Below are positions 1-8,164 of a stretch of DNA of 19,816 bases, piece by piece. Each line of letters opens with the position of its first letter. The first letter of the stretch is position 1. The position numbers and the translations under genes are program-made. Source of the stretch: an uncultured Bacilli bacterium (lineage in GTDB: Bacteria; Bacillota_I; Bacilli_A; RF39; UBA660); assembly GCA_944363655.1 (NCBI GenBank), contig CALVUU010000024.1, positions 1 through 19,816 on the forward strand, given 5' to 3'. The notes beneath the pieces are model-generated. The model was not told the DNA's origin. It was given only the letters and a program-made list of their open reading frames with translations, and made no database searches.

Positions 1-1291
1 CATTATTTATGGAATATTCATATCTTACTATATTATTTGTTCCATTTGTCCCACTTGGTGTTAATGTTATACTATTCCATGTTGTACTTGCATTTACACT
101 TGTTACTACTGGTAATATATATACTTCTGTTGTTATCTTTTCATAATATTCTGTTGATTCTCTATTATTACTATCTACTACTTTTATTCTTATATCATAT
201 TCAGTTGAATCTGTTAAGTTTGTAAATGTATAGGTATTATTACTTGTTTCTATCCAATCATTATCATTTATCTTATACATGTATTTAGTTACATTATTAC
301 TTCCACCACTTGCAGTTACATTTACTGTAATACTATCTAATGTAACACTATGTGTTACATTATCTATTGTTGGTATAACATATTCATTGGTTGTTACATT
401 TGTTTCATATACATTTGATTTTATATTATTTGTATCTACTACATAACTGTATACTTTATATTCTGTATTTGATTTTAAATTAGTAAATTCATAATTGGCT
501 TCACTACTTTCTATAAATTCTACTGTATCTATACTTCTTGTATTACTTACTTCTTCTATTCCATAATAGTATTTATCAATACTTCCACTACCTAAGGTTA
601 CATCAGGTGTTACTCTTATACTATTATATGTTGTTGTTGATTCTATATTATTAATCTCTGCTAGTTCATAACTACTCATTTTATCTTGAGTTATATATAG
701 TTTTCCTGTTAATGTTTTATTAGTATTTGCTTGTTGGTCTGTATCTAAATTAACTAAAGTTACTTCAATATTCCAATCATGTATTGTTTCAGTTGTATTT
801 GTTGCACTTATTTCATAATCAGGAACAAGTAAGAATCCTCCAGTTCTTGTAGTTATATCAAAACCATCTTCATAGTGGACTAAACCTGTAATATTTTCTA
901 CCCTGTTTCCATTTGGGTCTGTTACATTTAGTAATATCTCAGGTTTGCCATCACTTGTTGTATAAATAAAATCATTTTCTTCTATTATTAAATATATATT
1001 ATATGTAGCACTTGTACTACTTGTTGTATCACCTGCTCTAAGTAAAGCTGTACCAGTTGTACTATCTGATAGATTACCCATAGACGCACCAAAATTATCT
1101 TGATTTGCTTGAATATATATTGAATCACCAAAATTAAATGATAAAAGATCTGTTGTACCAGTTATGATATTTGTATCAATAGTTCCACTATGGTTACCTT
1201 GCATAAAAAAGTATGCATATGTTGCACCAATTACCATACTTAAAAATGTAATTGTTGCTATTATTAGTAATATTTTATTCTTTTTATTCAT
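1..1291 (-). CDS. Exported fibronectin type III-like surface protein, N-terminal 430 residues (runs off the left edge)
   Basis: Reading the minus strand from ATG 1289-1291 gives an unbroken frame to the window edge. Residues 1-30 are a lysine-rich N-terminus, a hydrophobic helix (about 7-27) and an ATYAYF-type junction, as in TasA/camelysin-like exported or anchored proteins. Residues about 30-210 are a Thr/Ser/Asn-rich beta domain. From about 213 there are at least three modules of 80-90 residues (about 213-303, 307-390, 392-end) with the fibronectin type III pattern, including an NLxxxTEYxxxxxVVD stretch in two of them (271-286 and 358-373). Modules begin with similar motifs such as SIRVTP, SITVNV and SITLTP. 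An AAAGG site lies about 10 nt before the ATG. Role is inferred: a cell-surface adhesin or structural protein. The C-terminus and any wall anchor are outside the window. Confidence 0.85.
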   Translation of the reverse strand, partial: MNKKNKILLIIATITFLSMVIGATYAYFFMQGNHSGTIDTNIITGTTDLLSFNFGDSIYIQANQDNFGASMGNLSDSTTGTALLRAGDTTSSTSATYNIYLIIEENDFIYTTSDGKPEILLNVTDPNGNRVENITGLVHYEDGFDITTRTGGFLLVPDYEISATNTTETIHDWNIEVTLVNLDTDQQANTNKTLTGKLYITQDKMSSYELAEINNIESTTTYNSIRVTPDVTLGSGSIDKYYYGIEEVSNTRSIDTVEFIESSEANYEFTNLKSNTEYKVYSYVVDTNNIKSNVYETNVTTNEYVIPTIDNVTHSVTLDSITVNVTASGGSNNVTKYMYKINDNDWIETSNNTYTFTNLTDSTEYDIRIKVVDSNNRESTEYYEKITTEVYILPVVTSVNASTTWNSITLTPSGTNGTNNIVRYEYSINN

Positions 1292-1311
1292 AAACAACCA
1301 ACCTTTATTTT

Positions 1312-1320
1312 AGTATAACA
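1312..1320 (-). promoter_or_regulatory. Extended -10 promoter element for the surface protein gene
   Basis: On the minus strand the sequence TGTTATACT forms an extended -10 (TG at 1319-1320, TATACT at 1312-1317) about 20 nt before the ATG. No good -35 is seen at 16-18 nt, so promoter strength is uncertain and the untranslated leader would be short. Confidence 0.4.
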
Positions 1321-1367
1321 AGAAACACTCAAATATCTTGTCGAACTATGTATAATTATTTAAAATT

Positions 1368-1396
1368 TTGCAAAATAATAACTACTAGACTATATA
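1368..1396 (+). promoter_or_regulatory. Possible promoter for the XRE gene at 1561
   Basis: TTGCAA (1368-1373) and TATATA (1391-1396) are separated by exactly 17 nt. If used, the leader to the XRE start would be about 160 nt and would contain the two inverted repeats at 1476-1512. In such AT-rich sequence a match of this quality can occur by chance. Confidence 0.3.
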
Positions 1397-1475
1397 AATA
1401 ATTATAAATAAATGAAAATAAATATAAAAGTAATCAATTTGATATCACAATTATTCTACTTTCATGAAAATTATA

Positions 1476-1512
1476 GCTATTAAAAATAGCAAAGTATACG
1501 GACAAACCGTCC
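1476..1512. promoter_or_regulatory. Pair of inverted repeats upstream of the XRE gene (possible operators)
   Basis: GCTATT-AAA-AATAGC (1476-1490) is a perfect inverted repeat. Ten bases on is GGAC-N5-GTCC (1500-1512), overlapped by ACGG-N5-CCGT (1498-1510). They lie in the 269-nt gap between the divergent surface protein and XRE genes, 48-85 nt before the XRE start. Small XRE repressors often bind such dyads next to their own gene; binding here is inference. Confidence 0.35.
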
Positions 1513-1560
1513 ATATAAAATATCCCACATTTCTTTAATAATTGTTATAGGTGATAAACC

Positions 1561-1788
1561 ATGCATAATGATAATTATTATTATAATATAATAAGAAGAA
1601 ACATTAAAAAATATCGCATTGATGCTAAATTAACACAACAAGAATTAGCAGATAAAGCAGGTATAACTATGAATTATTTAAGTAAAATTGAAAGTAACAA
1701 AATGCAAAGAGGATTTAGTATAGTAATACTTGGAAGAATTGCTGATGCCTTAGAAATTGATATAAAAAATTTCTTTAATGAAAACTAA
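1561..1788 (+). CDS. XRE-family helix-turn-helix transcriptional regulator, 75 aa
   Basis: A single-domain HTH_3 (Cro/CI-like) protein. After a Tyr/Asn-rich start, residues about 10-70 carry the full five-helix fold. The recognition region is LTQQELADKAGITMNYLSKIE, followed by the usual second half with ADALEI. There is no effector or oligomerisation domain. The ATG is preceded by AGGTGAT (1549-1555) at good spacing, the same ribosome site used by several other genes here. It is transcribed divergently from the large surface protein gene at 1291, so it may regulate that gene, itself, or both; this mirrors the second XRE/surface-protein pair at 18085-18437. Its stop codon lies inside a terminator hairpin. 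Confidence 0.88.
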   Translation: MHNDNYYYNIIRRNIKKYRIDAKLTQQELADKAGITMNYLSKIESNKMQRGFSIVILGRIADALEIDIKNFFNEN

Positions 1789-1824
1789 AAGCAAGAATTT
1801 TTAAGATTTCTTGCTTTTAGTTTT
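1781..1824 (+). terminator. Rho-independent terminator of the XRE gene
   Basis: A perfect 17-bp stem (1781-1797 with 1808-1824) encloses a 10-nt loop. The 3' arm ends in TTTT and is followed by a TTTTAG-like stretch. The stop codon is inside the 5' arm. Confidence 0.8.
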
Positions 1825-1876
1825 AGATAAATATAATCATATAAAGGAGATTAATTTTACCATAATAAACTCCAAT

Positions 1877-1922
1877 ATGCAATTTTTTCCCACGACTTTT
1901 AACCCAAACATGCAATTTTTTC
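1877..1922. repeat. Two direct copies of a 13-nt motif, 33 nt apart
   Basis: ATGCAATTTTTTC occurs at 1877-1889 and again at 1910-1922, start to start 33 nt. The rest of the gap 1825-2057 holds AT-rich sequence, a small ATTGC-TTTTT-GCAAT hairpin (2011-2025) and the queA terminator. Function unknown; it may be chance or a remnant of a repeat. Confidence 0.5.
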
Positions 1923-1926
1923 TCCA

Positions 1927-1960
1927 GAAAAAGAAAAAAGATAAGCACGAAACTTATCTG
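1927..1960 (-). terminator. Terminator of the ruvB-queA operon
   Basis: On the minus strand AGATAAG-TTTCGTG-CTTATCT (1939-1959) forms a 7-bp stem with a 7-nt loop, followed directly by TTTTTCTTTTT. It lies about 100 nt after the queA stop and is the first good terminator after the six-gene operon. Confidence 0.75.
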
Positions 1961-2057
1961 AAAAAGAATATATATCTAATTAAGTGATTAATCAAACTAA
2001 TTAATATATAATTGCTTTTTGCAATATAATAATATCATAATTTTATATGAATTACAA

Positions 2058-3074
2058 TCATTTTATAAACATTGCATCTCCAAAAGAGAAAAATCTAAAA
2101 TTATTTTTTATTGCATAATCATATGCGTTTAAAATATTTTCTTTACTTGATAATGCTGAAACTAGCATTAAAAGAGTACTTTTAGGTAAGTGAAAATTAG
2201 TAATTAAGCCATCAATAGCTTTAAATTCAAATCCCGGATAAATAAATATGTCAGTATTACCACTGCAAGGCACAAACTTATCATGATTTTTTTTAACAGT
2301 TTCTAAAACTCTTGTTGAAGTAGTACCAACAGCATAAATCTTACCCTTGGCATTATTTAAAGTATCTGCTGCATCTTTACTTAATACATAGTATTCACTA
2401 TGCATATGATGTTTAGTAATATCAGTTACTTCAACTGGTCTAAATGTTCCAAGACCAACATGAAGAGTTACATAAACTAAAGTAACGCCTTTTTTCTTTA
2501 TTTGTTTTAATAGTTCATTAGTAAAATGTAAGCCAGCAGTTGGAGCTGCAGCAGAACCAATATTTTTAGCATATACCGTTTGATACCGAGATTGATCACT
2601 CAACTTTTCATGAATATATGGTGGAAGTGGCATAGAACCTAAACTTTCAAGTATTTCCATAAGAATACCTTTATATAATAACTTAACTATGACTATTCCT
2701 TCATCCTTTTTTTCAGTGACTTCTGCTTTTAATTCACCGTTTCCAAAAAATATAATTGTACCTACATGTAGTCTTTTCTGAGGACGAGATAGACACTCCC
2801 AAGTATCTCCTTCAATATTTTTTAAAAGTAATAATTCAATTACTGCATGAGTATCAGTTTTTTCGCCAATTAATCTTGCAGGAATTACTTTAGTATCATT
2901 TAAAACAAGAATATCTTCAGGATTTAAATAATCAATGATATTTTTAAATACATCTTCTTTTAACTTACCACTTTTTTTATCCATAACAAGTAGTTTAGAA
3001 TCACTCCTATTTTTAAGGGGTGTTTGGGCAATTAAATGTGGTGGTAAATCATAATTGTATTCTTCTATATTCAT
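2058..3074 (-). CDS. queA: S-adenosylmethionine:tRNA ribosyltransferase-isomerase QueA
   Basis: QueA transfers and isomerises the ribosyl part of SAM onto 7-aminomethyl-7-deazaguanine in tRNA, making epoxyqueuosine at the wobble position of GUN anticodons. The 338-residue length is typical. Family hallmarks seen are the N-terminal [32 protein letters not shown], the MPLPPYI segment, the YQTVYA...[13 protein letters not shown] core, and VGLGTFRPV. The ATG (3072-3074) overlaps the TGA of tmk as ATGA, so translation is probably coupled. It is the last gene of the operon. In many Bacillota queA follows ruvB directly and tgt follows queA; here four folate/thymidylate genes intervene and tgt is absent. 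Confidence 0.97.
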   Translation of the reverse strand: MNIEEYNYDLPPHLIAQTPLKNRSDSKLLVMDKKSGKLKEDVFKNIIDYLNPEDILVLNDTKVIPARLIGEKTDTHAVIELLLLKNIEGDTWECLSRPQKRLHVGTIIFFGNGELKAEVTEKKDEGIVIVKLLYKGILMEILESLGSMPLPPYIHEKLSDQSRYQTVYAKNIGSAAAPTAGLHFTNELLKQIKKKGVTLVYVTLHVGLGTFRPVEVTDITKHHMHSEYYVLSKDAADTLNNAKGKIYAVGTTSTRVLETVKKNHDKFVPCSGNTDIFIYPGFEFKAIDGLITNFHLPKSTLLMLVSALSSKENILNAYDYAIKNNFRFFSFGDAMFIK

Positions 3075-3748
3075 TTAATTATTTCCTCAAATCTATCCAT
3101 TACTTCATTATTAATATCATCAATTGTTCTAATTACATCATTTTTAACACAATCTATTTTAATATAACCATATTTTTCGGTAAGTTCCAAATATGCTTGT
3201 TCTGCTCTTTGTAAGTGTTCGCGACTTGCTTCATGTTGATCTGCCAATTCAGCTCTACTATTTTTTAAAATAGCTGCATAGGAAGAAGGCATATATAAAA
3301 ATATAACAGCATCAGGTCGAGGAAGTTCCATAATACCAAATTCTAATTCATCAAGTTTTTCATACATTTTTAATCTTTCTTCTTTAGTTTCTAATTTACC
3401 ACCTTGATGTGCCATATTAGATTCAACATATCTATCTAATAAAACTATATCCCCATTATTTAAATGATCTATTATTTCTTTTATATTATATCTACGATCT
3501 GCCGCATAGTAAGCGGATGCAACAAGGGCATCAACATTGGGAGCACCTTCATTAAACCAGCCATCACAAATATATGATTTACCCAAATAAGGACCTCCAA
3601 CTATCCTACCAGTTGGAGTATCATATCTAGGAAAACTATAATTATAAATTTTTATTCCTTTTTTCTTACACCTTTCAACTACTCTTTTAGTTTGCGTTTC
3701 TTTACCGGAACAATCAGTTCCTTCAATTACAATTAATCTACCTTTCAC
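3071..3748 (-). CDS. tmk: Thymidylate kinase (dTMP kinase)
   Basis: This kinase phosphorylates dTMP to dTDP with ATP. The P-loop is GTDCSGKET (residues 10-18), a variant of the usual GxDGxGKST that I associate with a branch of Bacillota thymidylate kinases. The LDRYVES segment (104-110) supplies the DRY motif that contacts the substrate phosphate, and [10 protein letters not shown] (38-47) is the usual substrate-side loop. Length 225 aa is normal or slightly long. The start is GTG (3746-3748), preceded by GGTGAT at a 6-nt spacing; the conserved strand begins three residues later, which supports it. The gene sits directly after thyX, which makes its substrate, and its stop overlaps the queA start. 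Confidence 0.93.
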   Translation of the reverse strand: MKGRLIVIEGTDCSGKETQTKRVVERCKKKGIKIYNYSFPRYDTPTGRIVGGPYLGKSYICDGWFNEGAPNVDALVASAYYAADRRYNIKEIIDHLNNGDIVLLDRYVESNMAHQGGKLETKEERLKMYEKLDELEFGIMELPRPDAVIFLYMPSSYAAILKNSRAELADQHEASREHLQRAEQAYLELTEKYGYIKIDCVKNDVIRTIDDINNEVMDRFEEIIK

Positions 3749-3766
3749 TTATATCACCACACTTTT

Positions 3767-4957
3767 TTATATTTTTCTTGTTAAATTTATTCCTTCTTTA
3801 AAACCACAAGTACTACTGCATTTATAATCAGGGAAAGTACATCTTGCCCCATGTGTATATTTTTCTATATCTTGCGCTAGTTCATCATTGCTTTCCATTA
3901 AAGCCTCATAATATTTATTTAAAGTATCCTTAGTCTGCCGCATTATTTCTAATTGTGCAGCACTACAAAGTCTTTCTTTACATTTTAAAATAAAATTTTC
4001 ATAAGTTCCTCTTTCATATACAGTAACTAACTCTCCAGTTGGATAAATATTTGCAACACTTCTTATGTCATTAAGCCATTCCTTAATTAAGTCTTCATCA
4101 TCTTCTAATATCGGCGGAACAAAAAACTCTTTTTCTTCTAATAACTCCATTTTATAATCAAGAGTCCTATGTCTTTGCGCTTGCGCAAGACAAGCAAATG
4201 ATGCTTTATAGTGTGTCGCATAAACATCTCCAAAATAATCTTTTTTATTTTGAAGATGTTCTCCAAATAAAGAAATGCTTCTATCCTTATCATTAGTTAA
4301 AAGTCCTGCATCTAATACATTAAGTCTTTCTAATTCAGATATAAATTCTTCCATTGATAAAGCCAGTTTTTTTTCAAAATCTTTACTTTTATCACAATTA
4401 GCAATATATTTTTTTAACCAAGATACAATATAATTTATTTGTCTTAAAGAAACAGTATAAATCATCGTCGTTGGCATAAATACGGTAACTAAATAACGAG
4501 CATTTTCTTGAGCTAGTTTTTTAATTTTACTATCATTATAAATATTACCATATTCATATTTAATCTTACGTTCAAATATTTTCATCCATTTTTCATATAA
4601 TCTATGTTCTTCTTCTGTTATTACTGAATACTTACCAGGTTTTATCGGCGTATATCTAGCCGATTTTTCACTAGTTGTATATTCTTTTTCATTATTTAAA
4701 ACCATTGCTAATATTTTAGGAATATTAGTAATATTTAGACTCATATAAATATGATCATATACACTATGATGTCCATTATCTTTAGTTAAACTTATTCTTT
4801 TTCTTGTTTTTTCTTCTGCTTCATTAATTAAATTATTATAACCATCTTGATCATAACAAACCCCTGCAAATTTACCACTTAATAATAAACTTTTATCTAA
4901 ATCAAACTTCCCCGATTTATCTAAAAAATATGTTGCAGCAATATCTACTTTTATCAT
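3767..4957 (-). CDS. thyX: Double-length FAD-dependent thymidylate synthase (ThyX family)
   Basis: ThyX makes dTMP from dUMP using methylenetetrahydrofolate and a flavin. At 396 aa this is far longer than the usual 210-260 and reads as two ThyX-like halves. The N-terminal half has GHHSVYDH (62-69), an S-rich, RY-ending segment ending EKSARY (97-102) where RHR should stand but reads NNE, and a LVTVFMPTT...LRQINYIVSWL stretch (156-181) like the ThyX C-terminal helix. The C-terminal half has the RHR (262-264, AQAQRHRTLDYK) and CSAAQLEI (331-338), but not the usual S-x-R-Y after RHR. The tail has three Cys (373, 380, 384). ATG is preceded by AAGGAGATG. Position between glyA and tmk supports the role. 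Long duplicated ThyX-like proteins are known, for example in Chlamydia. Confidence 0.85.
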   Translation of the reverse strand: MIKVDIAATYFLDKSGKFDLDKSLLLSGKFAGVCYDQDGYNNLINEAEEKTRKRISLTKDNGHHSVYDHIYMSLNITNIPKILAMVLNNEKEYTTSEKSARYTPIKPGKYSVITEEEHRLYEKWMKIFERKIKYEYGNIYNDSKIKKLAQENARYLVTVFMPTTMIYTVSLRQINYIVSWLKKYIANCDKSKDFEKKLALSMEEFISELERLNVLDAGLLTNDKDRSISLFGEHLQNKKDYFGDVYATHYKASFACLAQAQRHRTLDYKMELLEEKEFFVPPILEDDEDLIKEWLNDIRSVANIYPTGELVTVYERGTYENFILKCKERLCSAAQLEIMRQTKDTLNKYYEALMESNDELAQDIEKYTHGARCTFPDYKCSSTCGFKEGINLTRKI

Positions 4958-4971
4958 TACTTCATCTCCTT

Positions 4972-6198
4972 TTATTCATACCACAATGGGTATTTACTTG
5001 TTATTTCTAGTACTTCTTTTTCTAAATTTTTAAGTATTTCTTCATTATCATGATTTTTTAAAGCCATAGCAATAATACTACCAATTTTAATAAAATCATC
5101 TTCTTTTAATCCTCTTGATGTCATTGCTGGAGACCCTAACCTTATACCACTGGTATATAATGGACTTTCTGTATCATTAGGTATAGCATTTTTATTTACG
5201 GTTATATGGATACTATCTAGTAAGTTTTGTGCCTCAGCCCCCGTTAGGCTACATGCACTTTTTACATCGATTAATATTAAATGATTATCAGTTCCTCCAG
5301 ATACAATATGAAATCCTTCTTTTTCTAAAGTTTTGGCTAAAGCTTTAATATTTTTTAAAACTTGTTTTTGATACTCTTTAAATTCCGGTTGGAGTGCTTC
5401 ATAAAAACACTGTGCTTTAGCCCCGATTACATGCATTAATGGTCCACCTTGAATACCTGGGAAAATAACTTTATCTATCTTTTTAGCAATTTCTTCATTA
5501 TTAGTAAGTATTAAGCCTCCACGTGGGCCTCGTAAAGTTTTATGAGTAGTTGTTGTTACTACATCTGCATATTCTACGGGATTAGGGTGTAGTCCTGCAG
5601 CAACTAATCCTGCAATATGAGCCATATCAACGAATAGGTATGCTCCAACCTCATCAGCAATACTCCGAAACTTAGCAAAATCAATAACCCGCGAGTAAGC
5701 AGAAGCTCCTGCAATAAGCATTTTTGGTTTTTCGCGTTTTACTTTTTCTCTTAAAGCATCATAATCAATCATTTCAGTAACAGGATCTACATCATAATCT
5801 ACTATTTCATAATCCATGCCACTAAATGACATTTTATGACCATGTGTTAAATGTCCCCCGTGCGATAAATTCATGCCCATTACTTTATCCCCATGCTTTA
5901 AAAGCGCTCGATAAACAGCCATATTAGCACTAGATCCTGAATGCGGTTGAACATTAGCAAATTTAGCATTAAATAACTGTTTAGCATAGTCTCTTGCCGT
6001 ATTTTCAAATATATCAATATATTCACATCCGCCATAATATCTTTTTGTAGGATACCCCTCAGCATATTTGTTAGTAAGGATGCTTCCTTGTAATTTTAAT
6101 ACATCATTTGAAACATAATTTTCTGATGCTATTAATTCAATATTTTCCTCTTGTCTTTTTCTTTCTTTTCTTAAAGTATCTTCTAATATTTTATCCAT
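4972..6198 (-). CDS. glyA: Serine hydroxymethyltransferase
   Basis: A PLP enzyme that converts serine and tetrahydrofolate to glycine and 5,10-methylenetetrahydrofolate. The 408-residue length is that of bacterial GlyA. Visible landmarks are [10 protein letters not shown] (21-30), [16 protein letters not shown] (42-57), [14 protein letters not shown] (83-96), the [12 protein letters not shown] cofactor segment (191-202) and the Schiff-base lysine in [14 protein letters not shown] (Lys220). The ATG overlaps the folD TAA (TAATG), indicating coupled translation. It supplies the one-carbon donor used by the thyX product encoded next to it. Confidence 0.98.
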   Translation of the reverse strand: MDKILEDTLRKERKRQEENIELIASENYVSNDVLKLQGSILTNKYAEGYPTKRYYGGCEYIDIFENTARDYAKQLFNAKFANVQPHSGSSANMAVYRALLKHGDKVMGMNLSHGGHLTHGHKMSFSGMDYEIVDYDVDPVTEMIDYDALREKVKREKPKMLIAGASAYSRVIDFAKFRSIADEVGAYLFVDMAHIAGLVAAGLHPNPVEYADVVTTTTHKTLRGPRGGLILTNNEEIAKKIDKVIFPGIQGGPLMHVIGAKAQCFYEALQPEFKEYQKQVLKNIKALAKTLEKEGFHIVSGGTDNHLILIDVKSACSLTGAEAQNLLDSIHITVNKNAIPNDTESPLYTSGIRLGSPAMTSRGLKEDDFIKIGSIIAMALKNHDNEEILKNLEKEVLEITSKYPLWYE

Positions 6199-7025
6199 TA
6201 TTTTTCCCTCTCCTTCATATAAACTAAATTATCTATAATCATGGCAACAGTCATCGGTCCAACACCCCCGGGATTTGGAGTTATATAGCCTACAACATCT
6301 AATACATTATCAAAATCGACATCACCATATATCTTGCCGTTTTCTCTAGTTACACCGACATCAATAACTGTTGCACCAGCCTTTACCATATCTTTTTTAA
6401 TTAAATGTTTTACCCCTGTTGCTGATATTAATATATCAGCATTCTTAGTTACTTCACTTAAATTTCTCGTCTTCGAGTGTGCAAGTGTAACTGTTGCATT
6501 CATATTTTCTAAGGCTAAACTAAGGGGATGCCCCACAATATTACCTCGACCTACAATTACAGTGTTAGCTCCACTTATAGGTATTTTATAATATTCTAAC
6601 AATTTAATAATACCTTTAACAGTACAAGGTAAGATGGTATCTTTACCTAAATATAAATTATAAATATTATCTCTAGTAAAGCCATCTACATCTTTTTTAG
6701 CATCAATTAAATTACTACATTTATCATAATCTATATATTCTGGTACAGGGCTTTGTAAAATTATACCTGTTATATTTATATCAGCATTTAACTTTTTAAT
6801 TAACTCAAGCAAAGTTTGTTCTTCCGTATCTTCTGGTAAGATATATTTTTCTACATCAATTCCTACATAATTACAAGCTTTTTCTTTATTTTTAATATAT
6901 ATCTTACTAGCATCATTATTACCTACTAAGATTATAGCTAACTTAATGGATAAGTTTTCTTCTTTAATTTTTATTTTTAGTTCATCTAAAATTTTATCAC
7001 GAACCATTTTGCCATCTAAAATCAA
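6198..7025 (-). CDS. folD: Bifunctional methylenetetrahydrofolate dehydrogenase / methenyltetrahydrofolate cyclohydrolase
   Basis: FolD interconverts 5,10-methylene-, methenyl- and 10-formyl-tetrahydrofolate with NADP. Length 275 aa is typical. Hallmarks are ILDGK at the N-terminus, [19 protein letters not shown] (33-51) with the active lysine of the YxxxK motif, [14 protein letters not shown], the [13 protein letters not shown] nucleotide-binding turn and the C-terminal [14 protein letters not shown]. The start is TTG (7023-7025), overlapping the ruvB TGA; it is preferred over the ATG at codon 7 because the conserved ILDGK lies upstream of that ATG. Its TAA overlaps the glyA ATG. Confidence 0.97.
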   Translation of the reverse strand: MILDGKMVRDKILDELKIKIKEENLSIKLAIILVGNNDASKIYIKNKEKACNYVGIDVEKYILPEDTEEQTLLELIKKLNADINITGIILQSPVPEYIDYDKCSNLIDAKKDVDGFTRDNIYNLYLGKDTILPCTVKGIIKLLEYYKIPISGANTVIVGRGNIVGHPLSLALENMNATVTLAHSKTRNLSEVTKNADILISATGVKHLIKKDMVKAGATVIDVGVTRENGKIYGDVDFDNVLDVVGYITPNPGGVGPMTVAMIIDNLVYMKEREK

Positions 7026-8044
7026 AATAATCCCCCACTTTCAAATAAACTTCTGTTGTGATCTATTCCTAAGTGTTCGTAAGATTTTTCGCAAGCAACA
7101 CGACCACTCCGCGTTCTTTTGATAAAGCCTTCTTGTAATAAAAATGGTTCTACAACATCTTCAATTGTGGAAATTTCTTCCCCAATAGCTGTCGATATTG
7201 TCTCAACCCCCACAGGTCCTCCATTAAATTTATTTATTAACGCCTCCAAATACTCGATATCAATAGAATCAAGCCCATATTTATCCACATTAAGGCGATC
7301 CAAGGACTCTAAAGTAATATCTAAATCTATTTTACCATCGCCTTTAACTAAAGCAAAATCACGAACTCTTTTAAACAAACGATTAGCAATTCTAGGGGTC
7401 TTACGACTCCGTTTAGCAAGTTCCACCGCCGCTGCATCATCGATATTCATACTTAAAACCCGACTAGTCCTTTTAACAATACTAGCCAACTCTTCATCTG
7501 AATAAAATTCTAATTTATTGACAATACCAAATCGATCCCGAAGTGGTCCTGATAAGTCTCCAGCTCTTGTCGTTGCTCCAACTAAAGTAAACGGTGGTAA
7601 ATCTATTTTAACACTTCGACTTTTTCCCTCAGTACCAATTACAATATTAATGGTAAAATCTTCCATCGCTGAATATAAAATTTCTTCAATAAAAGATGGA
7701 ATTCGATGTATTTCATCAATAAATAAAACATCTCCTGGATCAAGGGTTGATAAAATCGCCGCTAGATCTCCACTTTTTTCAATCGATGGACCAGTAGCAG
7801 TTTTAATATTACTTCCCATTTCATTGGCTATAATATGAGCCAAAGTAGTTTTACCTAAACCCGGAGGTCCATATAGCAAAACATGATCGAGTGGTTCGTT
7901 TCTCATCTTAGCTGCCTCAATAAATATTCTTAAATTTTCTTTTATTTTTTCTTGACCAACATATTCATCTAAATTTTCTGGTCTTATACTTTTATCAAAA
8001 ATATCTTCCGGTCTTAAATCTCCTTCAACAATGCGTTCTTCCAT
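7022..8044 (-). CDS. ruvB: Holliday junction branch migration DNA helicase RuvB
   Basis: AAA+ motor that, with RuvA, drives branch migration of Holliday junctions. The 340-residue protein shows Walker A GPPGLGKT (59-66), Walker B DEIHR, sensor [18 protein letters not shown], the arginine-finger region, and the C-terminal winged helix ending [20 protein letters not shown] is preceded by a strong AAAGGAGG. It is the first gene of the operon; ruvA, commonly just upstream, is absent because a divergent gene lies there. Its TGA overlaps the TTG start of folD. Confidence 0.98.
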   Translation of the reverse strand: MEERIVEGDLRPEDIFDKSIRPENLDEYVGQEKIKENLRIFIEAAKMRNEPLDHVLLYGPPGLGKTTLAHIIANEMGSNIKTATGPSIEKSGDLAAILSTLDPGDVLFIDEIHRIPSFIEEILYSAMEDFTINIVIGTEGKSRSVKIDLPPFTLVGATTRAGDLSGPLRDRFGIVNKLEFYSDEELASIVKRTSRVLSMNIDDAAAVELAKRSRKTPRIANRLFKRVRDFALVKGDGKIDLDITLESLDRLNVDKYGLDSIDIEYLEALINKFNGGPVGVETISTAIGEEISTIEDVVEPFLLQEGFIKRTRSGRVACEKSYEHLGIDHNRSLFESGGLF

Positions 8045-8051
8045 TTGCTAG

Positions 8052-8075
8052 CCTCCTTTAACTAAATTTATTATA
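8052..8075 (-). promoter_or_regulatory. -10 element and ribosome binding site of the ruvB operon
   Basis: On the minus strand a perfect TATAAT (8070-8075) lies upstream of an AAAGGAGG ribosome site, giving a leader of about 20 nt. No clear -35 is visible at 16-18 nt; TTGTAT farther upstream is too distant. The start site is inferred. Confidence 0.5.
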
Positions 8076-8112
8076 CAATATAAGTTATTTATTTTCTATA
8101 CAAAATTTTGGG

Positions 8113-8141
8113 TTGTAGAAATAAAAAATATATAGTATAAT
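8113..8141 (+). promoter_or_regulatory. Promoter of the secretion ATPase gene
   Basis: TTGTAG (8113-8118), a 17-nt spacer and a perfect TATAAT (8136-8141) form a good sigma-A-type promoter, 23 nt before the first start codon. It is divergent from the ruvB operon promoter about 40 nt away. Confidence 0.75.
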
Positions 8142-8164
8142 TGTTTTTAGAATAAAGGGTATGA

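Noticed and set aside
37..225. Leucine-rich plus-strand frame at the left end
   Set aside because: It is the antisense of the fibronectin-like surface protein, whose minus frame is open from 1291 to the edge.
1877..1987. Small plus-strand ORF (about 36 codons) beginning ATGCAATTTTTTCCC
   Set aside because: It has no ribosome site at its ATG, overlaps the operon terminator and has Lys/Phe-rich composition expected from A/T runs.
7119..7838. Plus-strand open frames opposite ruvB
   Set aside because: They mirror the minus-strand ruvB frame, which matches its family throughout; no ribosome sites or recognisable domains.
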